Of a stretch of 41,009 bases of DNA, positions 32,157-39,988 are shown one piece after another. Made by a program: the position numbers and the translations under genes. This stretch comes from Pseudomonadota bacterium. GTDB taxonomy: Bacteria; Pseudomonadota; Alphaproteobacteria; Rhizobiales; Xanthobacteraceae. Within the stretch, counting starts at the first letter, position 1; every line of letters begins with the position of its first letter. The notes below the pieces were generated by a model. It was not told where the DNA came from, searched no databases, and saw nothing but the letters and a program-made list of their open reading frames with translations. The stretch spans positions 1-41,009 of the forward strand of contig JAFAGM010000082.1 in assembly GCA_023422775.1 (NCBI GenBank), written 5' to 3'.

Positions 32157-33548
32157 ATGCAGAATCTGTGGCGCCTGTCGGCGGCCGAAATGGCTTCGCT
32201 CATCAGGTCGAAGAAAGTCTCGGCAAAGGAAGCGGCGACCGCGGCGCTGGCGCGGCTGGATGCGGTCAACCCCAAAATCAATGCCGTGGTCGACCACCGG
32301 CCGGCGGATGTGCTGGCACAGGCTTCCGCCATCGATGCCGCGATCGGACGCGGCGAAGATCCGGGGCCGCTGGCCGGCGTGCCGGTCACGGTGAAGGTCA
32401 ATATCGACCAGGAAGGCTTTGCAACCACAAACGGATTGACGCTGCAGCGCGAGGCTGTTGCAAAGAGCAACAGCCCGGTGATCGACAACCTCAAGAAGTC
32501 CGGCGCCGTGATCCTGGGCCGCACCAATTGCCCGGCATTCTCCTATCGCTGGTTCACCACCAACCTCATTCATGGCGATACCAAGAACCCGCGCGACCCC
32601 GGTATCACGCCGGGCGGCTCATCGGGCGGGGCAGGGGCCGCGGTCGCGGCCGGGATCGGGCATATCGCGCACGGTACTGATATTGCGGGCTCGATCCGCT
32701 ATCCGGCCTATGCCTGCGGCGTGCATGGCCTGCGGCCGACCATGGGTCGCATCCCGGCGTTCAACGCGGCGCTGCCGGAACGGTCGATCGGGCCGCAGAT
32801 CAGCGCGGTCTCCGGCCCGCTGGCGCGCACCATCGGCGATCTCCGGATCGCGCTGGCTGCGATGTCGGCGCAGGATTATCGCGATCCCTGGTGGGTGCCG
32901 GCGCCGCTGGAAGGCCCGGCAATGCCGAAACGCGTTGCGATGTGCCTCAACCCCGGTGGTCTCGACCCCGCGCCCGAAGTGAGGGCTGCCGTTGCCGACG
33001 CAGGCAAGCGGCTCGAACGCGCGGGCTGGACCGTCGAGGAAATCGCCGACACCCCCTCGCTGCGCGAGGCCGCCGACCTGCAGACCAAGCTCTGGCTCGG
33101 CGACGGCTATGAGGCGCAACTCGCCGCTGCCGAGCGCGAGGGCGATCCCGGCGCGCTGGCCTGCCTGCGCGGCAACCGGTCGAACGTGCATCCGTTCGAT
33201 CTGTCCGCGGCGCTGACACGGCGTTCGACCTTGACGCGCGAATGGCTTGCATTCCTTGATAAATATCCGGTGCTGCTGATGCCGGTATCGGGCGAATTGC
33301 CGTTCCCCGATCAACTCGACCGCAAGGACGATGCGTCCTTTGCCCGGGTCTGGCACGCGCAATTGCCGCAGATCGCCATTCCCTTCATGGGCCTTCCGGG
33401 GCTTGCGGTTTCGACCGGGCTGGTGGGGCGGATTCCCGTCGGCGTGCAGCTCGTCGCCGGCCGTTACCGGGAGGATCTTTGCCTCGCTGCCGGCGAGGCG
33501 ATCGAGGCCGGCGGAACGCCGTCGGCGGCGATCGATCCGGCCGGCTGA
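32157..33548 (+). CDS. Amidase signature family hydrolase
   Basis: A 463-residue cytoplasmic amidase. The Ser-cisSer-Lys triad motifs are seen: the Lys in VPVTVKVNID (~residue 81), GGSSGGAGAAVAAGIG holding the cis-Ser, and the nucleophile Ser in GTDIAGSIRYPAYACGVHGLRPTMGRIP. The N-terminal LWRLSAAEMASLIRSKKVSAKEAATAAL is the usual helical start. The C-terminal part ends in IAIPFMGLPGLAVSTGLVGRIPVGVQLVAGRYRED. Substrates of this family range from simple amides to indole acetamide and are not predictable here. It is 15 bases ahead of the glutathione peroxidase gene, so they may be co-transcribed. GGAG precedes the ATG. Confidence 0.92.
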   Translation: MQNLWRLSAAEMASLIRSKKVSAKEAATAALARLDAVNPKINAVVDHRPADVLAQASAIDAAIGRGEDPGPLAGVPVTVKVNIDQEGFATTNGLTLQREAVAKSNSPVIDNLKKSGAVILGRTNCPAFSYRWFTTNLIHGDTKNPRDPGITPGGSSGGAGAAVAAGIGHIAHGTDIAGSIRYPAYACGVHGLRPTMGRIPAFNAALPERSIGPQISAVSGPLARTIGDLRIALAAMSAQDYRDPWWVPAPLEGPAMPKRVAMCLNPGGLDPAPEVRAAVADAGKRLERAGWTVEEIADTPSLREAADLQTKLWLGDGYEAQLAAAEREGDPGALACLRGNRSNVHPFDLSAALTRRSTLTREWLAFLDKYPVLLMPVSGELPFPDQLDRKDDASFARVWHAQLPQIAIPFMGLPGLAVSTGLVGRIPVGVQLVAGRYREDLCLAAGEAIEAGGTPSAAIDPAG

Positions 33549-33563
33549 TTTCGAGAGAAGAAG

Positions 33564-34040
33564 ATGCCAGGCGTTTATGATTTCACGGCGCAGTCGCTTG
33601 CCGGCGAAGAGGTGCCGCTGAAGCAGTTCGAGGGCCAGGTGCTCCTGATCGTCAACACCGCGAGTGCCTGCGGGTTCACGCCGCAATACAAGGGACTGGA
33701 ACAACTGCAGCGCGAACTGGGACTGCGCGGCTTTTCGGTGCTGGGTTTCCCCTGCAACCAGTTCGGCGGGCAGGAGCCGGGCGACGCCAAACAGATCGAG
33801 GCGTTCTGCGAGACAAAGTACGACGTGACGTTTCCGATGTTCGCCAAGATCGACGTCAATGGCAGCCATGCGCATCCGCTGTTCAACCACCTCAAGAACG
33901 CCAAGTCCGGACTGCTTGGTTCTTCGATCAAATGGAATTTCACCAAGTTCCTGGTGGACCGTTCGGGCAAGGTGGTCGGGCGCTATGCGCCCACCGCCAC
34001 GCCTGAGGCAATACGCAAAGAAATCGAGGCACTGCTGTGA
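33564..34040 (+). CDS. Glutathione peroxidase family (thiol peroxidase)
   Basis: A 158-residue cytoplasmic peroxidase reducing hydrogen peroxide or organic peroxides. The peroxidatic Cys36 is in NTASACGFTPQY; the partner Gln and Trp lie in FPCNQFGGQEPG and IKWNFTKFLVD. Cys82 in AFCETKYDVTFPMF is at the place of the resolving cysteine, so thioredoxin rather than glutathione may be the real reductant, as in many bacterial members. The last four bases overlap the start of the DUF3297 gene (GTGA). Nothing is abnormal in length. Confidence 0.95.
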   Translation: MPGVYDFTAQSLAGEEVPLKQFEGQVLLIVNTASACGFTPQYKGLEQLQRELGLRGFSVLGFPCNQFGGQEPGDAKQIEAFCETKYDVTFPMFAKIDVNGSHAHPLFNHLKNAKSGLLGSSIKWNFTKFLVDRSGKVVGRYAPTATPEAIRKEIEALL

Positions 34041-34306
34041 GCGAGACCGACAAAGCGACAAACGACCAGTTTCCCGACCGTCTCTCGGTCGATCCGGCCA
34101 GCCCCTACTACAATGCCGACATCCTCGCGCGCGACGTCGGCATCCGCTTCAAGGGCGTCGAGAAGACCAATGTCGAGGAGTACTGCATCAGCGAAGGCTG
34201 GGTCCGCGTCACCGCCGGCAACGCCAAGGACCGCTACGGCAACCCGCTGACCATCAAGGTGCACGGCCCGGTCGAGCCGTATTTCCGGGATGCGCCGAAG
34301 TCTTGA
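34037..34306 (+). CDS. DUF3297 family protein
   Basis: An 89-residue acidic soluble protein with the DUF3297 core PDRLSVDPASPYYNADILARDVGIRFKGVEKTNVEEYCISEGWVRV, ending with GNPLTIKVHGPVEPYF. The family is short, widespread in proteobacteria and without known function. The GTG start overlaps the peroxidase stop by four bases, so it is translated with it, perhaps in an oxidative-stress setting (inference). It is followed by a palindromic repeat 15 bases after the stop. Confidence 0.93.
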   Translation: MSETDKATNDQFPDRLSVDPASPYYNADILARDVGIRFKGVEKTNVEEYCISEGWVRVTAGNAKDRYGNPLTIKVHGPVEPYFRDAPKS

Positions 34307-34321
34307 GGCGGGCCCTAACAG

Positions 34322-34422
34322 CCGTCATCCCCGCGAGGCGGGGATCCAGTATTCCAGAGGCCGCAGTGATTGAGCCGAGAAGTCGCGGCGTACTGGATAC
34401 CCCGCCTCCGCGGGTATGACGG
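34322..34422 (-). repeat. Mosaic palindromic intergenic repeat, copy 2
   Basis: A 101-base element in inverse orientation to copy 1 at 19236-19335. It has terminal CCGTCAT / ATGACGG. The left hairpin is ATCCCCGC / GCGGGGAT (8-bp stem, 34327-34345). Inner repeats are CCAGTA (34346-34351) and TACTGG (34391-34396). The right hairpin is ATACCC / GGGTAT (34397-34417) with one bulge. A separate 12-base remnant CGCAATGACGGC at 34444-34455 matches the end of the other repeat family at 31413-31498. Confidence 0.88.
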
Positions 34423-34476
34423 TGGTGGGTATGTCGCTCTTTCCGCAATGACGGCAAAACCTGAAAGCCAATCACC

Positions 34477-35646
34477 ATGACCGTCCGCATCGTCGACGTC
34501 TGCGAAGTCACAAAGCCGATCTCCTCGCCGATCCGCAACGCCTATATCGACTTCACCAGGATGACGACGAGCCTCGTTGCCGTCGTTACCGACGCCGTGC
34601 GCGACGGCAAGCGGGTGGTCGGCTACGGCTTCAATTCCAACGGCCGCTACGGGCAGGGCGGGCTGATCCGCGAACGCTTCGCGCCACGGCTCAGGGAGGC
34701 CGATCCCAAGGCGTTGCTCGATGCCGGCGGCGACAATCTCGATCCCGACAAGGTCTGGGCCGCGATGATGTCGAACGAAAAGCCCGGCGGCCATGGCGAG
34801 CGTTCGGTCGCGGTTGGCACCATCGACATGGCGGTGTGGGACGCGGTGGGGAAGATCGCGGGCAAGCCGCTGTTTCGATTGCTGGCCGAGCGCCATGGCC
34901 TGAACGCCAACCCGCGCGTGTTCGTCTATGCCGCTGGCGGCTATTATTACCCCGGCAAGGATCTGTCGGCGCTGCGCAGCGAGATGCGCGGCTATCTCGA
35001 CCGCGGCTACAACGTCGTGAAGATGAAGATCGGCGGCGCCCCGATCGCGGAAGACCGCGAGCGGATCGAGGCCGTGCTGAAGGAGATCGGCAAGGACGCG
35101 CAGCTCGCCGTCGACGCCAACGGCCGCTTCGACCTGGAAACCGCGATCGCCTACGCCAAAATGCTGCGGGAGTATCCGCTGTTCTGGTACGAGGAGGCCG
35201 GCGATCCCCTCGACTACGCGCTGCAGGCGGCGCTGGCCGAATTCTATCCGGCGCCGATGGCGACCGGCGAGAACCTGTTCAGCCACCAGGACGCGCGAAA
35301 TCTGATCCGCTATGGCGGCATGCGGCCGGATCGCGACTGGCTGCAATTCGATTGCGCGCTGTCCTATGGCCTGTGCGAATACCAGCGCACGCTGGCGGTG
35401 CTGAAGACCCACGGCTGGTCGCCCGCCCGCTGTATTCCCCATGGCGGTCACCAGATGTCGCTCAACATCGCCGCCGGCCTCGGCCTCGGCGGCAATGAGA
35501 GCTACCCGGACCTGTTCCAGCCCTATGGCGGCTTCCCCGACGGCGTCCGCGTCGAGAACGGCCACATCACCATGCCGGACCTGCCGGGCATCGGGTTCGA
35601 GGGCAAATCCGATCTCTACAAGGAAATGAAGGCGCTGGCGGCGTAG
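34477..35646 (+). CDS. tarD: D-tartrate dehydratase (enolase superfamily)
   Basis: Converts D-tartrate to oxaloacetate by water elimination; the enzyme was characterised from Bradyrhizobium japonicum. This 389-residue protein has the same length and the expected residues at the published-type positions: Lys182 and Lys184 (VVKMKIGG), metal ligands Asp213 (VDANGRF), Glu239 (FWYEEAGDP) and Glu265 (TGENLFS), and the general acid/base His322 (CIPHGGHQMS). The start MTVRIVDVCEVTKPISSPIRNAYIDFT also matches. The gene is not accompanied by a tartrate transporter in this window. The ATG at 34477 lacks a strong ribosome site. Confidence 0.93.
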   Translation: MTVRIVDVCEVTKPISSPIRNAYIDFTRMTTSLVAVVTDAVRDGKRVVGYGFNSNGRYGQGGLIRERFAPRLREADPKALLDAGGDNLDPDKVWAAMMSNEKPGGHGERSVAVGTIDMAVWDAVGKIAGKPLFRLLAERHGLNANPRVFVYAAGGYYYPGKDLSALRSEMRGYLDRGYNVVKMKIGGAPIAEDRERIEAVLKEIGKDAQLAVDANGRFDLETAIAYAKMLREYPLFWYEEAGDPLDYALQAALAEFYPAPMATGENLFSHQDARNLIRYGGMRPDRDWLQFDCALSYGLCEYQRTLAVLKTHGWSPARCIPHGGHQMSLNIAAGLGLGGNESYPDLFQPYGGFPDGVRVENGHITMPDLPGIGFEGKSDLYKEMKALAA

Positions 35647-35700
35647 GGCCGGATGCCATAGGAAAAGCCCATTCATGCATCGTTGAAGGACGCTACGATC

Positions 35701-36960
35701 TTGGCCACCTCGCTCCCCCGACTCTCGCTTGCCAAGGACAAGATCCGGGTCTTGCTCCTCGAAGGCGTCAACGACAGCGCCGTGCAGTTGATCGAGGCTG
35801 CCGGCTATTCCAACATGACGCGCCTGCCCAGGGCGCTTGAGGGCGATGCGTTCAAGGAGGCCATCAAGGGCGTGCATCTGCTCGGCATCCGCTCGCGCAC
35901 GCAGATCACCCCGGATGTTCTTGACGCGGCGGACCGCCTGATCGCGATCGGTTGTTTCAGCGTCGGCACCAACCAGGTGGACCTCGACGCCGCGCGCCGC
36001 AGCGGCATTCCGGTGTTCAACGCGCCGTTCTCCAACACGCGCAGCGTGGCAGAACTCGTGATCGGCGAGATCGTCATGCTGCTGCGCCGGGTCGTCGCGC
36101 GCTCCAACGCCGCCCATGAGGGGCGCTGGGACAAGTCGGCTGACGACAGCTACGAGGTGAGGGGCAAGACGCTCGGCATCATCGGCTACGGCAATATCGG
36201 CTCGCAGCTTTCAAACTTGGCGGAAGCGCTGGGCATGCGGGTGATCTTCTACGATCACACCGACAAGCTCCGCCACGGCAACACCGAGCCGACCGCGAGC
36301 CTGCATGAGTTGCTGGCGCAAAGCGACGTCGTCACCCTGCACGTGCCGGAAACATCAGCCACGCATGGGATGATCGGGCGCGAAGAGATTCGCGCGATCA
36401 AGCACGGGGCGTATTTCATCAACAACAGCCGCGGGACGGTGGTGGACCTCGAGGCGCTTGCCGAGGCGTTGCGCGAAAACAGGCTTCGCGGCGCCGCGGT
36501 CGACGTCTTTCCGGTCGAGCCGCGCTCGAATGCCGAGCGGTTCGTCTCGCCGCTGCAGGGGCTGGAGAACGTCATCCTGACGCCGCATATCGGCGGTTCG
36601 ACCGAGGAGGCGCAGGAGCGTATCGGCGCCGAGGTCGCGCGCAAGCTGGTCGATTACAGCGATTCCGGCTCGACCATGGGCGCCGTCAACTTCCCGCAGG
36701 TCCAACTGCCGCCGCGGCCGGCAGGCACGCGCTTCATCCAGGTGCAGCGTAACCTGCCGGGCATGCTCGGGCGCCTGAACGAAGTGCTGGCGCGCCACGC
36801 CGTCAACATCGCTGCGCAATATTATGAGACCGCCCACGACGTCGGTTACGTCGTGCTCGACGCCGACGCGTCGGCCGCCGACGGCGAGCGCGTGCTCGCG
36901 GACATCAGGGCGCTGGAAGGCACCATCCGCGCCCGGCTGCTCTACGAGTACAAGATCTAG
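35701..36960 (+). CDS. serA: D-3-phosphoglycerate dehydrogenase-like (SerA with ACT domain)
   Basis: Oxidises 3-phosphoglycerate with NAD in the first step of serine synthesis. The NAD loop is LGIIGYGNIGSQLSNLAEALG. The catalytic Arg lies in FINNSRGTVVDLEAL, the Glu in AVDVFPVEPRSN, and the His in VILTPHIGGSTEEAQERIG. The C-terminal ~75 residues form an ACT regulatory domain (TRFIQVQRNLPGMLGRLNEVLARHAVNIAAQYYET), as in serine-inhibited SerA. I favour the TTG at 35701 (ATSLPRLSLAKDKIRVLL; 419 residues) with GAAGGA 10 bases upstream; a TTG six codons earlier at 35683 is possible. Bradyrhizobium-type genomes may carry a second SerA, so the symbol is tentative. Confidence 0.88.
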   Translation: MATSLPRLSLAKDKIRVLLLEGVNDSAVQLIEAAGYSNMTRLPRALEGDAFKEAIKGVHLLGIRSRTQITPDVLDAADRLIAIGCFSVGTNQVDLDAARRSGIPVFNAPFSNTRSVAELVIGEIVMLLRRVVARSNAAHEGRWDKSADDSYEVRGKTLGIIGYGNIGSQLSNLAEALGMRVIFYDHTDKLRHGNTEPTASLHELLAQSDVVTLHVPETSATHGMIGREEIRAIKHGAYFINNSRGTVVDLEALAEALRENRLRGAAVDVFPVEPRSNAERFVSPLQGLENVILTPHIGGSTEEAQERIGAEVARKLVDYSDSGSTMGAVNFPQVQLPPRPAGTRFIQVQRNLPGMLGRLNEVLARHAVNIAAQYYETAHDVGYVVLDADASAADGERVLADIRALEGTIRARLLYEYKI

Positions 36961-37277
36961 GATCGAAGTTGTCCGCCTTTGGTGAAAAATTGCGGTACGC
37001 TTGTTCGCTTGTATCCCGGTAGCGGTCCAGAAAGCAGACATGATCGGATGTCCGTTACGGGCCAATAACTGCCATTACAAACATGCCGGACATCTGACCG
37101 CACCCGAGCACTGCTGCAGAACGTTAGGAAGTTCGTGCGCGGACGCCGTCCCTGGGATGCGTCAGGATTCCTGTCATGTCGGGCTGCCAGCGCAAACAAC
37201 CTTTGATCTAGCGCAATAGTCCGCCCAGCGGAAATGCTCACCTTATGAAGGGAGGCAAGACAATAGTGGAGGAAATT
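36961..37277. other. Intergenic region upstream of the small exported protein
   Basis: About 317 bases without a supported gene. Its main feature is the FixK/Fnr-like box at 37203-37216. A plus-strand open frame (37001-37219) has no coding character. Confidence 0.45.
37203..37216. promoter_or_regulatory. Candidate FixK2/Fnr-type box
   Basis: TTGATCTAGCGCAA matches the 14-base TTG(A/C)-N6-(T/G)CAA pattern of FixK2/Fnr-family regulators. It is centred about 68 bases before the ATG at 37278. With the activator at -40.5, transcription would start near 37250, leaving a plausible leader with a GGAGG site. A single match can arise by chance. Confidence 0.45.
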
Positions 37278-37658
37278 ATGAAGCGGGCAAGTTTGAGAAA
37301 ATTCGCGATCGCAACCTCTATCGTCGCCTTTGCGGCACTGTTCTCCGTTGGCTGGTCTGAACAGCGCGGTGTTTCGCTGTCAATCGAGAGCGCTCAGGCG
37401 AGGGCGCGCGTCTATATATATTCCCAGAATCCCTACACAGCCGGCACCTCCACTTGGTATGCTGTACGAGCGTACTACGCTGGCGGCCCATGGTGCGCGG
37501 TTCCCGGCGCGGCCGGGTATGGTACGGCCGGTGGACTCTGGGGCGGTGCATCGACCTGCTACAGCGGTTGGGCTGACTATGCGCAGCGCAACGGCATTGG
37601 CTGCACGCCCGGCACCTTAGTCAAGGGCGGCGACGGCATAAACTACGTCTGCCAGTAA
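37278..37658 (+). CDS. Small exported cysteine-containing hypothetical protein
   Basis: A 126-residue protein of unknown family. The N-terminus MKRASLRKFAIATSIVAFAALFSVGWSEQRG is a positively charged hydrophobic signal, and IESAQARA offers a cleavage site. The mature ~75 residues are Gly/Tyr/Trp-rich (YIYSQNPYTAGTSTWYAVRAYYAGGPWCAVPG) with four cysteines (WCAV, STCYSG, GIGCTPG, YVCQ) that could form two disulfides. The ATG at 37278 has an excellent ribosome site (GGAGGAAATT), better than the upstream in-frame codon at 37245. The FixK-like box in front hints at low-oxygen expression. Confidence 0.72.
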   Translation: MKRASLRKFAIATSIVAFAALFSVGWSEQRGVSLSIESAQARARVYIYSQNPYTAGTSTWYAVRAYYAGGPWCAVPGAAGYGTAGGLWGGASTCYSGWADYAQRNGIGCTPGTLVKGGDGINYVCQ

Positions 37659-37948
37659 GCATTCGAGAGTCAACCAAGGGATTCGAGAAAACATCTCTTT
37701 TATAGCGACGTCCAGATGTTGATCGGGATAAACGGACCCGGCAACTGAACGATGTCACCAGTCGTCAATGCTTCTTTCATCCGAAGCTGGCGCGTTGCGA
37801 CGGGAGGCGGCTTGAGGTCGCATCTTTCGCTTCGTGCCAGCGGCAGTGATGACGTCGTCCCGGTTACGGTGAAACCCGTCGCAGGGTCCCAATTTGAGCG
37901 ACAAAAAAAACTCGTCCGCGCATTCGTGCACCATACCAGGAGATCAAA
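37659..37948. other. Intergenic region, nothing recognised
   Basis: 290 bases between the small exported protein and the glycine-rich protein. It ends in AGGAGATCAAA before the next ATG. I saw no repeat, RNA or promoter consensus I could support. Confidence 0.4.
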
Positions 37949-38236
37949 ATGGAACAGATTCTGATCAATCTCGTTGCGGGAGCCCTGGGCGGCGTTGGGG
38001 CAGGCAAGTCATCTTCCACATTTGATCTTGGTACAGCTGGAAACATCATTTCGGGTCTGGTAGGAGGCGGGCTCCTTGGGCAGATCGCAACTCTGTTGCT
38101 GCCCTCTGTCTTGGCGGCAGCTCAATCCGGAAATATGAGTGTGGGCGGTATTGTTTCTCAGGTGGTCGCTGGCGGCGCCGGCGGCGCGATACTGACGGCG
38201 ATTATCGGAGCCATCAAGAACAGAGCGGCTGCCTGA
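37949..38236 (+). CDS. Glycine-rich hydrophobic small protein, conserved unknown
   Basis: A 95-residue protein of alternating Gly/Ala-rich hydrophobic helices: ILINLVAGALGGVGAGK, NIISGLVGGGLLGQIATLLLPSVLAAAQSG, and IVSQVVAGGAGGAILTAIIGAIKN. The repeated GGxxGxI pattern suggests membrane insertion or helix packing, as in small glycine-zipper proteins. Similar short proteins occur in other proteobacteria, but I know no function. The ATG at 37949 has AGGAG upstream. It sits alone on the plus strand before the minus-strand decayed gene. Confidence 0.7.
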   Translation: MEQILINLVAGALGGVGAGKSSSTFDLGTAGNIISGLVGGGLLGQIATLLLPSVLAAAQSGNMSVGGIVSQVVAGGAGGAILTAIIGAIKNRAAA

Positions 38237-38306
38237 ATTTCAGCTCAGCAACTATTGCAGATGACGCCACAATGGCTTCGTCGCCGGTTACAACCGTGTT
38301 CAAGGC

Positions 38307-38570
38307 TCACCTTGCTTCAATCCGAATGCAACCCTGCCCGAGCGCCAGTGCCTTCAGTTCGACGGCCAGCGTCAGGATGGTTTCGACGGGGTTGTCGATT
38401 GACGAAAAAGACAACGGAGGCTTGAGAAAAAGAAACTGCTCGAAGAACGAAACGCGAAATAGGATGGCGACATTGATCGCGACGACGCCGAGCAGGCCAG
38501 GCCCCGCAACACGTCGATGGCGTCGATCCGCTCGGAGGGACGGCCGGGGAGTTGTGGCGCCGTCGGCCAT
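38307..38570 (-). pseudogene. Decayed, truncated DUF418 family membrane protein gene
   Basis: The start MADGATTPRP and the later stretch LLGVVAINVAILFRVSFFEQFLF...SFSSIDNPVETILTLAVELKALAL resemble the N-terminus of DUF418 membrane proteins. In between, the expected family motif SERIDAIDVLRGLA is present only in another frame. One extra base (near 38544) and one missing base (near 38503) shift the reading for about 15 codons and then restore it. After KALAL the protein stops within about ten codons, whereas intact members run ~400 residues. It lies 47 bases after the malonyl-CoA decarboxylase stop on the same strand. Confidence 0.7.
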
Positions 38571-38617
38571 TCTAACCTCATTCCAGTCGAGCGCCGGAAT
38601 GAAGTCCGCGCGCCGCT

Positions 38618-39988
38618 CTACGACAGCCGCATGTCCAGCAGCCGCCGGCCCTCGGTCTTGAGCATCTTCTTCACCGCGCTGGAAGCGGCGATCTCGCCCT
38701 GGTTGGCGTAGGCCTCGTGGTTCTTCTCGATGTCCTCGAGCCGGTAGAGGTAATTGACCATGATGCCTGCGGATTCGCGCCGGCCCTTGGGCGAGAGGTC
38801 GCCGAGCCAGTCGATCTTCTCCAGCCGCGCGCCGTTGCCAATATGGAAGCGCGCCACCGAATCGATCAGCCGGCCCTTTGACGTTCGGGCTTTCAGGAAA
38901 TAATGCGCCGCCAGCGGCTCCAGCACCACGCGCAATTGCGCGGTCAGCTCCGGATTCTCGGACCAGTCCGGCTGGTCGAGGTTTTCCAGCAGCGCGCGTT
39001 CCTCGTCGGTGACCGGAACATCGTCGGCCTGCTTCAACCATTGCATGAAGCCCGGCACCGGCGACAGCGTCACGAACGTGTCGAGCTTCGGCAGTTCGCG
39101 CCGCAATTCCTCGACCACCTGCTTGATCAGGAAACTGCCGAAGGAAATGCCGCCAAGTCCTCTCTGCGTATTCGAAATCGAATAGAACACGGCGGTGCGT
39201 GCCCGTTCGATCGGCACCGGCTGACGCTCGGCGGCGAGCAGGGGAGCGATCGCGGTCGGGATCGTCTCGGTCAGCGCGACCTCGACGAAGATCAGCGGTT
39301 CGTCCGTGAGCTGCGGGTGGAAGAAGGCGTAGCAGCGGCGGTCGACCGGGTCGATGCGGCGGCGCAGATCGTTCCAGTCGTGGATCTCGTGCACCGCCTC
39401 GTAACGGATGATCTGTTCCAGAATATTGGCTGGCGTCGACCAGTCGATCCTGCGCAGCACGAGAAATCCCCTGTTGAACCAAGAAGACAATAGATGCACC
39501 ACGTCGCGGTCCAGCGCCGCCAGATCCTTGTTGCCCTTCACCAGGGCCAGCAGGTCGGCGCGCATCGCCACCAGGTCGCTGGTGCCGCCGGGCGCGCGGT
39601 TGAGCCGGCGGATCAGTTCCTGCCGCCGCGGCTCGGACGCGAAGTGAAGATCGCTGGCGTCGCTGTCGTTGGGCTGGGCGCGCCAGCTCTCGATCGCCCG
39701 CGACAGCTTTTCGCGGTCGGGACCGAAATCCCTCGCCAGCGTCTCGAAGAACGTCAGCCGGCCGGCGGCGTCGAGGTCGTGGTAGCGATCGAGCACGTCG
39801 CGCGCCATCGCTGTCCCGGTGGCTTCGCCCCGGCCGGACAGCAGCGCCTCGCACAATTCGAGCAGCCCCGAGGCGTCCTGGCGGGCGACGGAGGGCTCTC
39901 CGCGCAGAAGCAGGGTGCGGCCGCGTTCTGCGATCGTCGAGAGCAGGTCGGAGAAGAAGGCGTTGGCCATGCGGTGGGTCAGATCCAT
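38618..39988 (-). CDS. Malonyl-CoA decarboxylase
   Basis: Decarboxylates malonyl-CoA to acetyl-CoA and CO2. The 456-residue protein has an N-terminal helical domain (~1-180) and the catalytic GNAT-like domain. Typical blocks are CYAFFHPQLTDEPLIFVEVALTETIP, TAVFYSISNTQRGLGGISFGSFLIKQVVEEL, and FVTLSPVPGFMQWL; the His/Ser residues of the active site are in these and in RFHIGNGARLEKIDWLGD. In rhizobia such enzymes belong to malonate use (matA), but the usual malonyl-CoA synthetase and transporter genes are not in this window. The ATG at 39988 has no strong ribosome site; an in-frame ATG at 39970 is an alternative. Confidence 0.94.
   Translation of the reverse strand: MDLTHRMANAFFSDLLSTIAERGRTLLLRGEPSVARQDASGLLELCEALLSGRGEATGTAMARDVLDRYHDLDAAGRLTFFETLARDFGPDREKLSRAIESWRAQPNDSDASDLHFASEPRRQELIRRLNRAPGGTSDLVAMRADLLALVKGNKDLAALDRDVVHLLSSWFNRGFLVLRRIDWSTPANILEQIIRYEAVHEIHDWNDLRRRIDPVDRRCYAFFHPQLTDEPLIFVEVALTETIPTAIAPLLAAERQPVPIERARTAVFYSISNTQRGLGGISFGSFLIKQVVEELRRELPKLDTFVTLSPVPGFMQWLKQADDVPVTDEERALLENLDQPDWSENPELTAQLRVVLEPLAAHYFLKARTSKGRLIDSVARFHIGNGARLEKIDWLGDLSPKGRRESAGIMVNYLYRLEDIEKNHEAYANQGEIAASSAVKKMLKTEGRRLLDMRLS

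Noticed and set aside
32619..36117. Long minus-strand open frames opposite amidase, gpx, tarD and serA
   Set aside because: Each is covered by a recognisable enzyme on the plus strand; the minus frames also run through the palindromic repeat.
38307..39854. 515-codon minus-strand open frame joining malonyl-CoA decarboxylase shadow to the DUF418 remnant
   Set aside because: Only its last ~86 codons resemble a protein family; the rest is the wrong frame of malonyl-CoA decarboxylase.
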